A DNA stretch of 64,000 nucleotides from Siphonodentalium dalli (GCA_032622095.1 CP136069.1:12482036-12546035); one strand, 5' to 3'. Numbered from the stretch's first letter, positions 12,487-23,644 are shown. The notes: generated by a model from the sequence alone, not told the origin. Numbers and translations are program-made.

Positions 12487-14490
12487 GTGTTTCCTTTACA
12501 TTACGGGATTGTTAAATATTATATCATCTATTATGTGATTGTTAAATATTATATCATCTATTATGTGATTGTTAAATATTATATATTATGGGATTATTAA
12601 ATATTATATCATATATAATGGGATTGTTAAATATTATATCATCTATTATGTGATTGTTAAATATTATATAATATATTACGGGGTTATTAAATATTATATC
12701 ATATATCATGGGATTATTAAATATTATATCATCTATTATGTGATTATTAAATATTATATAATACATTACGGGATTGTTAAATATTATATCATCTATTATG
12801 TGATTGTTAAATATTATATAATATATTATGGGATTATTAAATATTATATCATCTATTATGTGATTGTTAAATATTATATCATCTATTATGTGATTATTAA
12901 ATATTATATAATACATTACGGGATTGTTAAATATTATATCATCTATTATGTGATTGTTAAATATTATATAATATATTATGGGATTATTAAATATTATATC
13001 ATCTATTATGTGATTGTTAAATATTATATCATCTATTATGTGATTATTAAATATTATATAATACATTACGGGATTGTTAAATATTATATCATCTATTATT
13101 GGATTGTTAAATATTATATCATCTATTATTGGATTGTTAAATATTATATCATCTATTACGGGATTGTTAAATATTATATCATCTATTATGTGATTATTAA
13201 ATATTATATAATACATTATGTGATTGTTAAATATTATATCATCTATTATGTGATTATTAAATATTATATATTATATTATGTTATTATTAAATATTATATC
13301 ATCTATTATGTGATTATTAAATATTATATATTATGGGATTATTAAATATTATATCATCTATTATGTGATTATTAAATATTATATCATATATTATGTGATT
13401 ATTAAATATTATATCATCTATTATGGGATTATTAAATATTATATAATCTATTATGTGATTATTAAATATTATATCATCTATTATGTGATTATTAAATATT
13501 ATATAATATATTATGTGATTATTAAATATTATATCATCTATTATGTGATTATTAAATATTATATCATATATTATGTGATTATTAAATATTATATCATATA
13601 TTATGGAATTCTTAAATATTATATCATCTATTATGTGATTATTAAATATTATATCATCTATTATGTGATTATTAAATATTATATCATCTATTATGTGATT
13701 ATTAAATATTATATCATATTATGTGATTATTAAATATTATATCATATATTATGTGATTATTAAATATTATATCATCTATTATGTGATTATTAAATATTAT
13801 ATCATATATTATGTGATTATTAAATATTATATCATCTATTATGTGATTATTAAATATTATATCATCTATTATGTGATTATTAAATATTATATCATCTATT
13901 ATGTGATTATTAAATATTATATCATATATTATGTGATTATAAAATATTATATCATATATTATGTGATTATTAAATATTATATCATACATTATGGGATTAT
14001 TAAATGTTATATCATATATTATGGAATTATTAAATATTATATCATATATTATGGGATTATAACATATTATATCATATATTATTGGATTATTAAATATTAT
14101 ATAATATATAATGGAATTATTACATATTATAGCATCTATTATGGGATTATAAAATATTATATCATATATTATGGGATTATTAAATATGTCATATATTACG
14201 GGATTATTAAATACTATATCATATATTATGGGATTTTTACATATTACATTACCTATTATTGGATTAGTAAATATTTTATCATATATTATGGCATTATTAC
14301 ATATTATATCATCTATTATTGGATTATTAAATATTATATAATACATTATGGGATTATTAAATATTATATCATATATTATGTGATTATTAAATATTATATT
14401 ATATATTATGGGATTATTAAATATTATATCATATATTATGGGATTATTAAATATTATATCATATATCATGGGATTATTGAATATTATGTG
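12487..14490. repeat. 30-bp AT-rich satellite, about 67 copies
   Basis: Unit of 30 bp built on TTAAATATTATATCATCTAT plus TATGTGATTA. Both strands are open for hundreds of codons because 30 is divisible by 3. A 150-bp higher-order repeat is visible between about 12761 and 13061 (marker ATACATTACGGG every 150 bp). The right end (14000-14490) is more diverged, as expected at an array edge. Confidence 0.97.
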
Positions 14491-15585
14491 AATGAACACA
14501 AAAACTTTGGCACAGTCTGTAAACCAAGAAAATAGTACCACTAATTCCACTATTAATGCATATGCTGTAAATAAGATATAAATATTTATTAATAAAAACA
14601 AAGAAACTAGTACCAAAAGGGTAAACTTTCATAAGTTTTATGTGTGGAATCCAGAACATTACATCTGGCAACGAGGATGATAAATAAAGAAAAAGAAGTC
14701 TACAAAGTATAACGTATATCCTTAAACAAGACACTGACTGACTGTGGGTCGCTCAGCAAACTGTAAAGACTACCACCCTGAAGACTACAAGAGTCAGTAC
14801 TTGACAAAATCACTTAAGACAAGTAGTTCTAAACATGGATATAGCTGAAGGTTCTCAGATGAGCAAGGATGTTCACCGTCTAATTTCTAATTGCACACCA
14901 CTGACAAATCTCCAACTTATTACCTTTTAAAGAACAGTACTAAGTTCACAAAAATCCTTTTGTACATCCCTCTTAGGTTGAATTTTACAACTTGTACCAG
15001 TACTTCAAGCTCTCAACCGTTTGAAAATTACCAACCTGACACCCCCCATAAAGTTAAAATTTGTGGCCAATACGGTCCAACAGTTTAACTTGAAGTAGGA
15101 ACATATGGACTGTTGGTTTAAAAACATAAATGTTGGAAAATCAAACCAAACTATGAGAACAATTCTAACCTATTTGTGGTGTGAACATCTAATCTACAAC
15201 TAATGTTGTATCAGGCATGACATTTTCAACTGTTCAAATTTTGATCAAAGTAGGGGGTCAAAACTCCACCCCTTCTACACTCCCTCCCCATTGCCTCAAA
15301 CATTGCCCCACCCAGGCTGTCTAAAATCAATATTATTATACCAGTATCAACCAGCATAGAGGAGAGTTAAATCTCTTATCTCTGTCCCTATTTATAATAG
15401 AATAAATGTGAATCCCCATCTATGAGATCCATTCATATAGTAATATCAATATACCCCCAATATCCAATATCCCCCCAATTTTTCTTTGAAAAATCAGGTT
15501 ATGATTTCACCTGGGTAAGTGGTGGTTAAGAAAATAATATTGGAACAACCAAATCTGTATTTAGTGCGTCTGCCTTTTGCAGAAT
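14491..15585. other. Gene-free stretch with dispersed repeat fragment
   Basis: Includes part of the dispersed repeat also seen near 9600 and 52100 (about 14920-15250). No gene recognised. Confidence 0.4.
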
Positions 15586-15672
15586 GAGGTCACCAAAAGG
15601 TGAATTTAATGACACTTTTCCGCAAGGTGGACTAGCATCACCGAATTCACCCTCTGGGGACCTCAATTCCTA
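15586..15672. repeat. Short foldback, GAGGTCC/GGTGAATTTA family
   Basis: Palindrome of about 90 bp with arms near AGAATGAGGTCAC and its complement around a variable centre. Further copies: 16977-17057, 17250-17335, 58189-58320, 58452-58540, 58745-58832, 60898-60987, 61228-61316, 62604-62700. Confidence 0.75.
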
Positions 15673-15834
15673 AAAATGACCACATTTGAACAAATCTGAA
15701 CCCCATTCACCCAAGGCCCCTCCATACCAAATATGAAAGTGCCAATGACACTGTAGCTCAACTTGGAAAGGGAAATATCTCATGTGTTACAGTCAATGGA
15801 GTGATTGGGAATGTTGAAAGGCCTAGTTGTGGAA

Positions 15835-16240
15835 AGAGTAAAATCCAAGATGCCCGCTGGCAGCCATGTTTTTTTGCTGAATGACCAGAAAAAAACTCGT
15901 TCCCATCTACATGTCATGGTCAACAGCCATTACAAATTTCATAATGATCCGACCTGCAGCTATGTAGCCCGCGCCAAAGGATTTAGTCATACAAAGAATA
16001 AAATCCAAAATGGCTGCTAGCGGCCATGTTTTTTGGTTCTCATAATTATCTGACCAAAGGTACGACCTGTAGCCTGTGCTAAAGGATTTAGTCATGCAAA
16101 AAGTAAAATCCAAGATGGCTGCTGGCGGCCATGTTTTTTGGCCGAATAACCCCAAAACGACTCATTCCCATTTACATGTCATTGTTAACATCCATGACAA
16201 ATTTTATGAAGATCTGACCAAAGCTACGACCTGTCGTTAA
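15835..16240. repeat. Degenerate tandem repeat, three units
   Basis: Three diverged units share AAAATCCAAGATGGC, CGGCCATGTTTTTTGG and a CATGACAAATTT motif (about 15838, 15998 and 16103). No coding function inferred. Confidence 0.6.
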
Positions 16241-16599
16241 AAGTTGTAGCCAAATTTGGTTATAACAGTTTAACATGAAGTAGGCAAATATAGACTGTTG
16301 GTTTAAAAACATACTGGTTGGGAAATAAAATAAAACTATTATTTTTGGTGTGAAAATCTAATCTACAACTAATGTATCAGAAATGAAATTTTCAAGAGGA
16401 ATATATATATATATATATTATACCAGTAGCGTAGAGTATAGATACAGGTAGTGTGGGTGGGACAGATCTATATCTCTTACCTCTGCCCCTATTTGAACAA
16501 ACATGAATCCCCATCTCTGATATCTATTCATCTAATAAATTTAAACAGTCGCTTTTAAGAGTTAAAGTTAATTGATTGGAACAGATCTAAACATGCCAC

Positions 16600-19310
16600 C
16601 CAAGGACCCTGCATACACAAATATAAGCTAAATAGACTTGATTGTTCTTGAGAAGTAATAGCTGTTAGAATTACTATGGAGGGAAAATATTATGGCCCTG
16701 ACATCGCTCCTATTTGACCTGATGAACGTATTTGAACAAATCTGAATGTGAGTCACATACAGGTAGGGAATTCATATAGATCTCGAGAAGAAAACAATTG
16801 TTGATGGATGGATGGACAGAACAATGGATGGAAGGACACTCTGACAGACCAACAGTTTTAATCCAATATACCCCCACTTTTTTGTCCATAATCAGGTACA
16901 TGTATAATGAGTTCATATAGATAAGTGGTTAAGAAAATATTATTGGAACAGCCAAGCATGAATTTAGTGTGTCTGAGGTCCCAAAATGGTGAATGTAGTG
17001 ATGCTATTATATAAGGTGGGCTAGCATCACAAAATTCTCCATCTGGAAACCCAATTTTACTCCTCAACTGCTATGGGAGACCTAGGGACAGATAGAAGTT
17101 CTCCAGCTGAAGTTGGCGACGTATGACAGGATGCGCACCCATTTGACACCTCAATTATGCATTTTAGAATCTGAACAGAAGGGAAAAAGTTGCTAAAAAT
17201 GTCAATTTGAGACTCTAGATACTTCCCAGAAGATGAGGCCTAAGCAGAATGAGGTCCTCAGAGGGTGTATTTGGTGATGCTAGCCTGCCATGCGGGGTAG
17301 CATAATTAAATTCACCCTCTGTGAACCTCATTCTACAAATGCCAGATACACTTAATTAAAGCTTGGAGAAAAGGAATTTAATCTGATATTAATGACCAGT
17401 GTATTGTAAACAATGATGGTGCTACATTAACAACTTTAGAAAACAAATGCTCAACACCATTAATCTCATTTAAATTATGAATGACATGAATATAAACTCC
17501 CTGGGGATCTGCCTGTAGCCAACAGCAGTTCTGTTATCTATCTATCTGGTACTGTTTATAAACAACATGTGTCATGTCTAACAATTCTTAGCCCATTCAA
17601 AATTTTAATTCATTGTTTTTATTTCATTTAAAACAAAATATTTTATTTAATAAAAATAAATAATTTATTAAAAATAAAATATATAAAATTTGTTTTGGTT
17701 AAATTGAGCAATAAGTTCAATCTAAAAAAAAATTCTTCAGATTTATGTCCATAGCCCCACCCACATTTGACCCAGTGACCTCAGTTGAACAAATCTGAAC
17801 CACAGTCACCCATGGTACCCTCATACCAAATATGAACCCATTTGGCCTGATGACTTCAGAAAAGAAGTCGTTTTAAGAATTACTATGGGGAAAAATAGTT
17901 ATGGTCCTGACATCAAAACTATTTGACTTGGTGACATCATTTGAACAAATCTGAATGTCAGTCAGCTAGGGAACTTCCACACCAAATATGAACCCATTTG
18001 ATCTTATGGTTCCAGACGAGAAGATGTTTAAAGAATTGTTGACGGACGGACGAGGAGTGATGACTATAGCTCCACCGGAGACTTTGTCTCAGGTGAGCTA
18101 ATAAAACCAGATTATGCCTTTAAGATGAAATATAAATAACCATGCATATAAAATATAATAGCATAAACATTCCATCTATGATACATGTATCTCATCACAT
18201 GGCCAAAGCATCTGGTAGCAGTTAATTAACTCCATGCAAGAGAGAGTCAGTGTAACTGGATACTATTGCTGTTGTTCTATGTGAGAAGACAACTTCATGG
18301 CTTTGTAAAACTGATTTATGAGATTCTACCTGGACTGTGCAAACTGTATCTTTGATATATTTTAGAGATGAATAAAATAATCAAAGGGTCTATTACAAAA
18401 TATCAGATCAAACCCATATTCAAACTCGATCTGTATGTTGAGTTGAGAAACTCACATACAAAATTTGGTTCTTATCAGTTGAGAAATGGTTGATTGATCG
18501 AAGCATGCATTAATTCTATGTCAAAGAGCCATAACTCTATTGAAAAAGATCGGATCAAACCCATATTCGAACTCGACATGTATTTTGGGTGGAGAAACTC
18601 GCATACCAGATTTGTTGCCGGTCAGATAAAAAAAAATTGAGTTAGGGCAGCATGCATGAATTCTAAGTAGAAAAAGGGCCATAACTCTGTAAAAAAAAAA
18701 AAATATTTGAACTCGATCTGTATTTGGTGCTGAGAAATTCATATACAAAATTTGGTTCCGATCAGATAGAAAATATTTCAGTTATCGCACCATGCGTAAA
18801 GTGTCTACAGACAGACGGACTAACGACGAGTGGTCAATCCGGACGACACTATGTTTACCATACTATGGTATGGGTAAGCATACAAATATTTTTATTTTTT
18901 TTTAAATTGACCAAGGTCACCCTGAAAATTAAAAAAATCGGAATTTAACAAAAAAAACAATTGTCACTGGCTTCGCCCACATTCGACCCAGTGACCTCAT
19001 TTGAACAAATCTCACAGTCCCCCCCAATGATACGTTGTACCAAATATGAACCCATTTGGCCCAATGAAATTTGAGAAGTCGTTGTAAGAATTACTATGGT
19101 GGGAAAGAGTTATGGTCCTAGCTTCGCAACTATTTGACCTGGTGACCTCATTTGAACAAATCTGAATGTGATTCACCTAGGGAAGATCCACACCAAATAT
19201 GAACCCATCCGGTCTTACGGTTCTGGAGAAGATGATTCTTGACGGATGGACGGACGGACGAGGAGTGATGACTATAGCTCCAACGGAGACTTCGTCTCAG
19301 GTGAGCTAAA
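16600..19310. repeat. Dispersed repeats ending CAGGTGAGCTAA
   Basis: Two long direct copies (about 17740-18102 and 18960-19308) and one partial copy (about 16600-16860) share ACCTCATTTGAACAAATCTG, CCAAATATGAACCCATTTG and the end GTCTCAGGTGAGCTAA. Between them a ~150-bp unit repeats three times (about 18405, 18545, 18705). Class is uncertain; SINE or Helitron-like are both possible. Confidence 0.6.
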
Positions 19311-19756
19311 AACTGAGAACATCATGTTATCTAAGCAAAACAAAAACAACAAAATGGCAACAAATTTTATGAACACCAACGAAATACAACAATCCAATAC
19401 ATTGGCAATGTTGGTATCCCCTGGGAGAAATGGCTTCGACATGTATATATGGTGTAAAATGTCCAACTAATATTGTGTCAGGCAAGATATTTCCAAACTT
19501 GAACATATTTACCAAACACCCTGACTACAACAGAATCGAGCGAAATTAGTAGTAGTCAACATATAGAAATCTCCAGTTTAGAATATAACCAACTTTCCAC
19601 CCCCCCCCCTCCAAAGTAGAAAAAACTATGTTGCTGTTGGACTGAAAACATTCCTCACTTGTTGGAAATTTGAACAATGAAAACAGGAGCAGATATTACA
19701 AAATAGAAATCTCCAACTTAGAATTTAACAACTATTTAAAGATGCATAACCCGATT

Positions 19757-19945
19757 AAGCACCCCTCAATTACTATTTATTAAGCACCCCTCAATTACTA
19801 TTTATTAAGCACCCCTCAATTACTATTTATTAAGCACCCCTCAATTACTATTTATTAAGCACCCCCTCAATTACTATTTATTAAGCACCCCTCAATTACT
19901 ATTTATTAAGCACCCCTCAATTACTATTTATTAAGCACCCCTCAA
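19757..19945. repeat. 25-bp satellite, left part
   Basis: Unit AAGCACCCCTCAATTACTAT plus TTATT, about 7.5 copies. The array resumes at 20831-20870 and again at 38756-39028, showing that everything between was inserted into one satellite block. Confidence 0.93.
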
Positions 19946-20832
19946 CAAGAGATGGACTGTCGTCCGGTGCATACCCCCTCGTGGCATACCGCCTAGTGTG
20001 GGCATATCTATAACTTATGATGGCTATACTCAGACATATGGACCCAGAAATCAGCATTTTCATATAAACAAAGATGAATAACTATAGAACAAAAAACCAA
20101 AACAAACATTTGAATGTGCCATTAAATGTCCTCATAGTGGTGAACATCCATAAAAATTTCATTGAGATCCGAGCATTACTGTTCAAGTTATGAGCTGAAC
20201 AGACATCGGATGGATCAAACAGCCAACATTTCCAGATAAACAAAGATGAATTACTCTAGAATGGAAAATCCGAACAAAACGATGGAACCCTCTATTGAAT
20301 GCCCTCATAGTAGTGAACATCCATACAACATTTCATTGAGATCCGAGCACTACTGTTCAGGTTATGACATGAACAGACACCAGATGGACCAAAAATCCAA
20401 CATTTCGAGATAAACAAAGATGAATAACTCTAGATTGGAAAATCCGAACAAAACGATGGAACCCTCTTTTTAATGTCCTCATAGTTGTGAACATCCACAC
20501 CAAATTTGGTTGAGATCCCAGCACAACTGTTGAAGTTATGACATGAACAGACACCAGACGAACCAAAAAGGCACTATTTCCAGATAAACAAAGATGAATA
20601 ACTCTAGAATGGAAAATCCAAACAAAATGATGGAACCCTCTATTTAATGTCCTCATAATAGTGAACATCCATACCTAATTTCATTAAGATCCGAGCACTA
20701 CTGTTCAAGTTATAATACGAACAGACATCGGACGGACGTACGGACTCACGCACGCACGGACGCACGCACGGACGGACGGACGGACAGGTGCAAAACAGTA
20801 TACCCCCCTTCTTTTTTTTAAAGGGGGTATAA
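19946..20832. mobile_element. Unclassified ~0.9 kb element inside the satellite
   Basis: Interrupts the satellite between CCTCAA and TTACTA. It contains four ~175-bp tandem units (about 20056, 20230, 20400, 20578) with CATTGAGATCCGAGCACTAC, then GACGGACGG runs, and ends with an inverted pair of TATACCCCC and GGGGGTATA. Related sequence is at 62937-63775. No coding region seen; class unknown. Confidence 0.65.
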
Positions 20833-20871
20833 TTACTATTTATTAAGCACCCCTCAATTACTATTTATTAA

Positions 20872-20887
20872 AGGGGTACTGTACGCC
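20872..20887. mobile_element. Left stub of host MITE split by the Polinton
   Basis: TTAA at 20868-20871 followed by AGGGGTACTGTACGCC. The rest of this MITE is at 38187-38753 beyond the Polinton, ending GGCGTACAGTACCCCT and TTAA at 38754-38757. The spliced host reads continuously into AAATGTTGTTG, matching the unoccupied paralogue at 7323. Confidence 0.9.
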
Positions 20888-21178
20888 AGTAGTAATGGTG
20901 GGCACTATGGCCCAGTACCCCCCAGACATGGGCACTATGGCCCAGTACCCCCCAGACATGGGCACTATGGCCCAGTACCCCCCCAGACATGGGCACTATG
21001 GCCCATGGGCCATAGTGCCCATGTCTGGGGGGGTACTGGGCCATAGTGCCCATGTCTGGGGGTACTGGGCCATAGTGCCCATGTCTGGGGGGTACTGGGC
21101 CATAGTTCCCACCCTGAGGATAGATGTTCCTGTCATTGATGTGACATTTCTGATCGAAAAAATGAAAATGGACTTAGA
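20888..21178 (+). repeat. Polinton left terminal inverted repeat
   Basis: 291 bp, the reverse complement of 37890-38180 apart from two single-base homopolymer differences. The outer ~220 bp is itself a palindrome of ~31-bp units (GGGCACTATGGCCCAGTACC plus CCCCAGACAT): three forward copies, a GGCCCATGGGCC centre at 21005/21006, then three reverse copies. It can fold into a long hairpin. The inner 70 bp are unique. Confidence 0.97.
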
Positions 21179-21256
21179 ATTATTTTTTTTCAAAAGGAAA
21201 ATCTCACTTTGGAAAATATCAATTAGCTATCAAGAGTATCTTTTCGATCATTTGGT

Positions 21257-21272
21257 GGCCCTGAAAAGGGCC
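21257..21272 (-). terminator. Histone-type 3' stem-loop, gene 1
   Basis: On the minus strand AACGGCCCTTTTCAGGGCCA: 6-bp stem GGCCCT/AGGGCC and TTTC loop, followed by ACC. It starts 19 nt after the stop of the minus-strand gene ending at 21292. It matches the metazoan replication-dependent histone mRNA element (6-bp stem, 4-nt loop, AC-rich 3' flank). About 14 nt downstream lies AAAAGATACTCTT, shared with the other early genes. Confidence 0.85.
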
Positions 21273-21291
21273 GTTTTATTTTTGTTATAGT

Positions 21292-21756
21292 TTAGAATCC
21301 GCCACATTGAACTTCTTTGTTCGCCAAAACTTCAATTGATTTGTCTCCTCGCCTCATCCATATTTCGCATTCACAATAATGCTCGTGGCAAACGTGGGGT
21401 ATCCACACTAGAGGTATTGTTGACTTGAATCTTGGTGTTGATTTGTAGCCGCCTTTGGTAGCATCAAACATGACGACAGGTCGCTGTATAACAGTCGCCG
21501 CTAATTCAACCATCAATCTTGATTCGGCCAAAAGTGGTGTGCGCCGTAAATCTTGTGCCGACGCACCAAGTTCGTCACTCTCTGCGTAGTACAGGTCAAC
21601 TGCCGCATCTCTCAGAATCATCCATCCATCGGTCGTCCCGTAAATCCCGAGGCTGAGTGCCCTCCAAAATAGCGATATTTCTTCACCGTACACTGCTTTA
21701 CAGTATACCCCACCGCTCATTATCTCGTCAAGATCTGTTATGTTTACAGCAGTCAT
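21292..21756 (-). CDS. Early gene 1, OTU-like protein (tentative)
   Basis: 154 aa from the ATG at 21756. The upstream in-frame ATG at 21831 is less likely, because a TATA-like ATATAT at 21795-21800 lies between them and the CAAAGATG start context matches neighbouring genes. Residues near SLFWRALSLGIYG and a later ESRLMVELAATVIQRPVVMF segment resemble the start and middle of OTU cysteine-protease folds. A late EHYC could supply the histidine. The expected catalytic cysteine before LF reads serine, so it may be inactive or not an OTU protein. It ends in a histone-type stem-loop and is divergent with gene 2. It is not among the Polinton core genes, so function is unproven. Confidence 0.7.
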   Translation of the reverse strand: MTAVNITDLDEIMSGGVYCKAVYGEEISLFWRALSLGIYGTTDGWMILRDAAVDLYYAESDELGASAQDLRRTPLLAESRLMVELAATVIQRPVVMFDATKGGYKSTPRFKSTIPLVWIPHVCHEHYCECEIWMRRGDKSIEVLANKEVQCGGF

Positions 21757-22659
21757 CTTTGAATGTAGAATAAGTCTGAAGATCCGTCTTGAACATATAT
21801 CACGATTGCGCGGGCGGTAGAGAAAGCACATAATACTTTGACGTTAAAAATGACAAAGGTTCCCTGACGTTGTGTTTCTTTTCAGTGCATTATCTGTTAG
21901 TTTCACCATTTCGATATGTTATAGATTAAATTCATGATAGTATATACAATTAATTAAGATATTTTAACATATGAATTCATCTTCGTTCATAAACGATGAC
22001 CAAGTAAAGTTATCAAATGCAATGATCAAGAAAAATGTTCAGTATGTTTCTTGTGTTCAGTTTTTATGTATAAAATATGTACAATTCCAAAACCAAAAAC
22101 TAGAAAAACATTCCATATTTGCCTAACGAGGTAATAAATATATCAATCATGTGTACCAAATAATAGATAATGATCTAACGAAATTAAAAACATTTGTTTG
22201 ATTGCTATGCAATAATGATCAAGAAACATATGCATGTTGATCCGGTTCTGAAAAAACACAACGTCAGGAAATATTTGTCAATTTTAACGCCAAAGTATTA
22301 TGTGATTTCATTGACGCCCGTGTAACAATCTTGTGTTCAGTTTTATGTATAAAATATGTACAATTCCAAAACCAAAAACTAGAAAAACATTCCATATTTG
22401 CCTAACGAGGTAATAAATATATCAATCATGTGTACCAAATAATAGATAATGATCTAACGAAATTAAAAACATTTGTTTGATCGCTATGCAATAATGATCA
22501 AGAAAAATATGCATGTTGATCCGGTTCTGAAAAAACACAACACCAGGAAACATTTGTCATTTTTAACGTCAATGCGACATGTGATTTCATTGACGCCCGT
22601 GTCAAATGTATAAAAATATTTTCGAATTTGATCAACGTTACATTGCATTGCTATCAAAG
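21757..22659. promoter_or_regulatory. Divergent promoter cassette A
   Basis: Separates early genes 1 (minus) and 2 (plus). It contains two tandem ~280-bp repeats starting at 22050 and 22330. Each ends in a block with GGAAA, TTTGTCA, TTTTAACG, ATGTGATTTCATTGACGCCC. The right one runs into TATAAAA at 22609-22615, 45 nt before the gene 2 ATG. On the minus side ATATAT is at 21795-21800. The inverted form of the same TGACAAA/TTTAACGTCAA block sits beside gene 1 (about 21845-21870). Cassette B is a diverged copy. Confidence 0.75.
22609..22615 (+). promoter_or_regulatory. TATA box of early gene 2
   Basis: TATAAAA preceded by GTGTCAAATG. The same context precedes early gene 4 at 24501. Predicted mRNA start is about 15-20 nt upstream of the ATG. 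Confidence 0.75.
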
Positions 22660-23148
22660 ATGGATCCGTTAACAGAATTTCTTCAGAGTGAGATATACAG
22701 TAATCCTGTTGCACAGAATACATATGCGGCACCACAGTCTACAGGCCAAGCTAATACGACAATGACTATAGGTGGTGATACACTCATTTTAAAAGCGATT
22801 TTAGATGAACTGAGATGTCTTCGCAGGGATATTGACGTGAAAACACAAGTAACGCATCAAGAAGTAAAAGTGAATCTTCGTTTCGTTGCAGAAGAGATAG
22901 ATATACCAATCAGGGTTCATGATGTTCAGAGATCGAAAGAACAGAAACAGATCAAAAAAGAAAAAATATTGGCGGCGAAAGAAAAAGAACCTAAAAGTAT
23001 CAAGAAGCCTTCTACTGAGACAAAAGTCAGATTTCGTCTTCCTTGTAAAGAATCTAAAGATACAGAGAAAAGTGATGAATTCGCAAAAGCTATCGGTTCT
23101 CATGGGAAAGATATGTCAAGATATAAGAAAAACACAAAACGATGTTAA
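22660..23148 (+). CDS. Early gene 2, coiled-coil and lysine-rich protein
   Basis: 162 aa. I choose the ATG at 22660 (CAAAGATGG, good Kozak); the in-frame ATG at 22606 overlaps the TATA box. The N-terminal 60 residues are neutral. Residues about 50-100 look helical (LRCLRRDIDVKTQ...). From about 100 it is very basic, with KEQKQIKKEKILAAKEKEPK and a lysine/arginine-rich tail, which could bind nucleic acid or act as a nuclear signal. No known family is recognised and there is no histone fold, although the mRNA ends in a histone-type stem-loop 22 nt after the stop. Confidence 0.75.
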   Translation: MDPLTEFLQSEIYSNPVAQNTYAAPQSTGQANTTMTIGGDTLILKAILDELRCLRRDIDVKTQVTHQEVKVNLRFVAEEIDIPIRVHDVQRSKEQKQIKKEKILAAKEKEPKSIKKPSTETKVRFRLPCKESKDTEKSDEFAKAIGSHGKDMSRYKKNTKRC

Positions 23149-23170
23149 AGTCAGATGATAATTTTAAAAC

Positions 23171-23186
23171 GGCCCTTTTCAGGGCC
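23171..23186 (+). terminator. Histone-type 3' stem-loop, gene 2
   Basis: AAACGGCCCTTTTCAGGGCC followed by ACACAC, 22 nt after the TAA at 23146-23148. Downstream CCCAAAAGGTTACTCTTTCA matches the region after stem-loop 4 and may act like a U7-binding downstream element. No AATAAA is seen close by on this strand. Confidence 0.88.
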
Positions 23187-23398
23187 ACACACATTTCCCA
23201 AAAGGTTACTCTTTCATTGCTGAAAAAAATCAAAAACACGATTGTTCAATTTATATTTTATTCAACAACAAATATTTGCAAGTATATTTTGTTTTAAATT
23301 ATTCGTGGCGTGATTTTTTCAAAACAAAACATAGGGTACAAAGAACATTATTAGTTCTTAAGCAATGCTAAAAGTTTTTCTTTTTGAAAAAATTGGTT

Positions 23399-23414
23399 GG
23401 TCCTGAAAAGGACC
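23399..23414 (-). terminator. Histone-type 3' stem-loop, gene 3 distal, covariant
   Basis: On the minus strand GGTCCT-TTTC-AGGACC followed by AACCA. Relative to the other copies the third stem pair changed from C-G to T-A, with both sides substituted, so pairing is kept. Confidence 0.82.
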
Positions 23415-23426
23415 GTTTTTGTTTTT

Positions 23427-23442
23427 GGCCCTGAAAAGGGCC
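23427..23442 (-). terminator. Histone-type 3' stem-loop, gene 3 proximal
   Basis: GGCCCT-TTTC-AGGGCC on the minus strand, 13 nt after the stop codon at 23456-23458. It is followed by AAAAACAAA instead of ACC, so the distal copy with the better 3' flank may be the used one. Confidence 0.8.
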
Positions 23443-23455
23443 GTTTTGTATGGCA

Positions 23456-23644
23456 TCAAAGTTCACGCCACGATTTTCTTTTGAGACTTTTGCTTTTGTT
23501 CCAACGCTGTTGTTTTTTGCATATTTGCATAACCAGTTTTGCACTGGCGGTTACTTCTTTTGCGTGTCCGGCCCGCATTATCTGGGGTGTTAGCCCTATC
23601 GTTCCTCTTAGTATAGACATCAACGGTTCGGGGATTTCGGACAT
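23456..23644 (-). CDS. Early gene 3, 62-aa small basic protein
   Basis: A small gene that would be dismissed by length alone. Its context supports it: a CAAAGATG start at 23644 like early genes 1 and 2, an ATATAT box at 23687-23692 in the same sequence as upstream of gene 1 (GAACATATATCACGATTGCG on the plus strand), and two histone-type stem-loops just past the stop. The protein starts MSEIPEPLMSIL, has a hydrophobic/amphipathic middle and a basic tail (KKQQRWNKSKSLKRKSW). No family recognised. It may be a truncated paralogue of a longer early gene. Confidence 0.65.
   Translation of the reverse strand: MSEIPEPLMSILRGTIGLTPQIMRAGHAKEVTASAKLVMQICKKQQRWNKSKSLKRKSWREL

Noticed and set aside
12569-14616. 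Long open frames of 214-300 codons in both directions
   Set aside because: They follow the 30-bp satellite unit (divisible by three, no stops) and give only a 10-residue periodic peptide.
20888-21120. CRISPR-like array of 31-bp repeats
   Set aside because: No spacers; units are directly adjacent, inverted in the middle and are part of a eukaryotic element's TIR.
20895-21290. 131-codon frame over the Polinton left end
   Set aside because: Lies mostly in the TIR palindrome; it mirrors a frame at the right TIR and has no protein-like feature.
22660-23148. Polinton-encoded histone, suggested by the stem-loop
   Set aside because: The protein is lysine-rich but shows no histone-fold pattern; only the mRNA end is histone-like.
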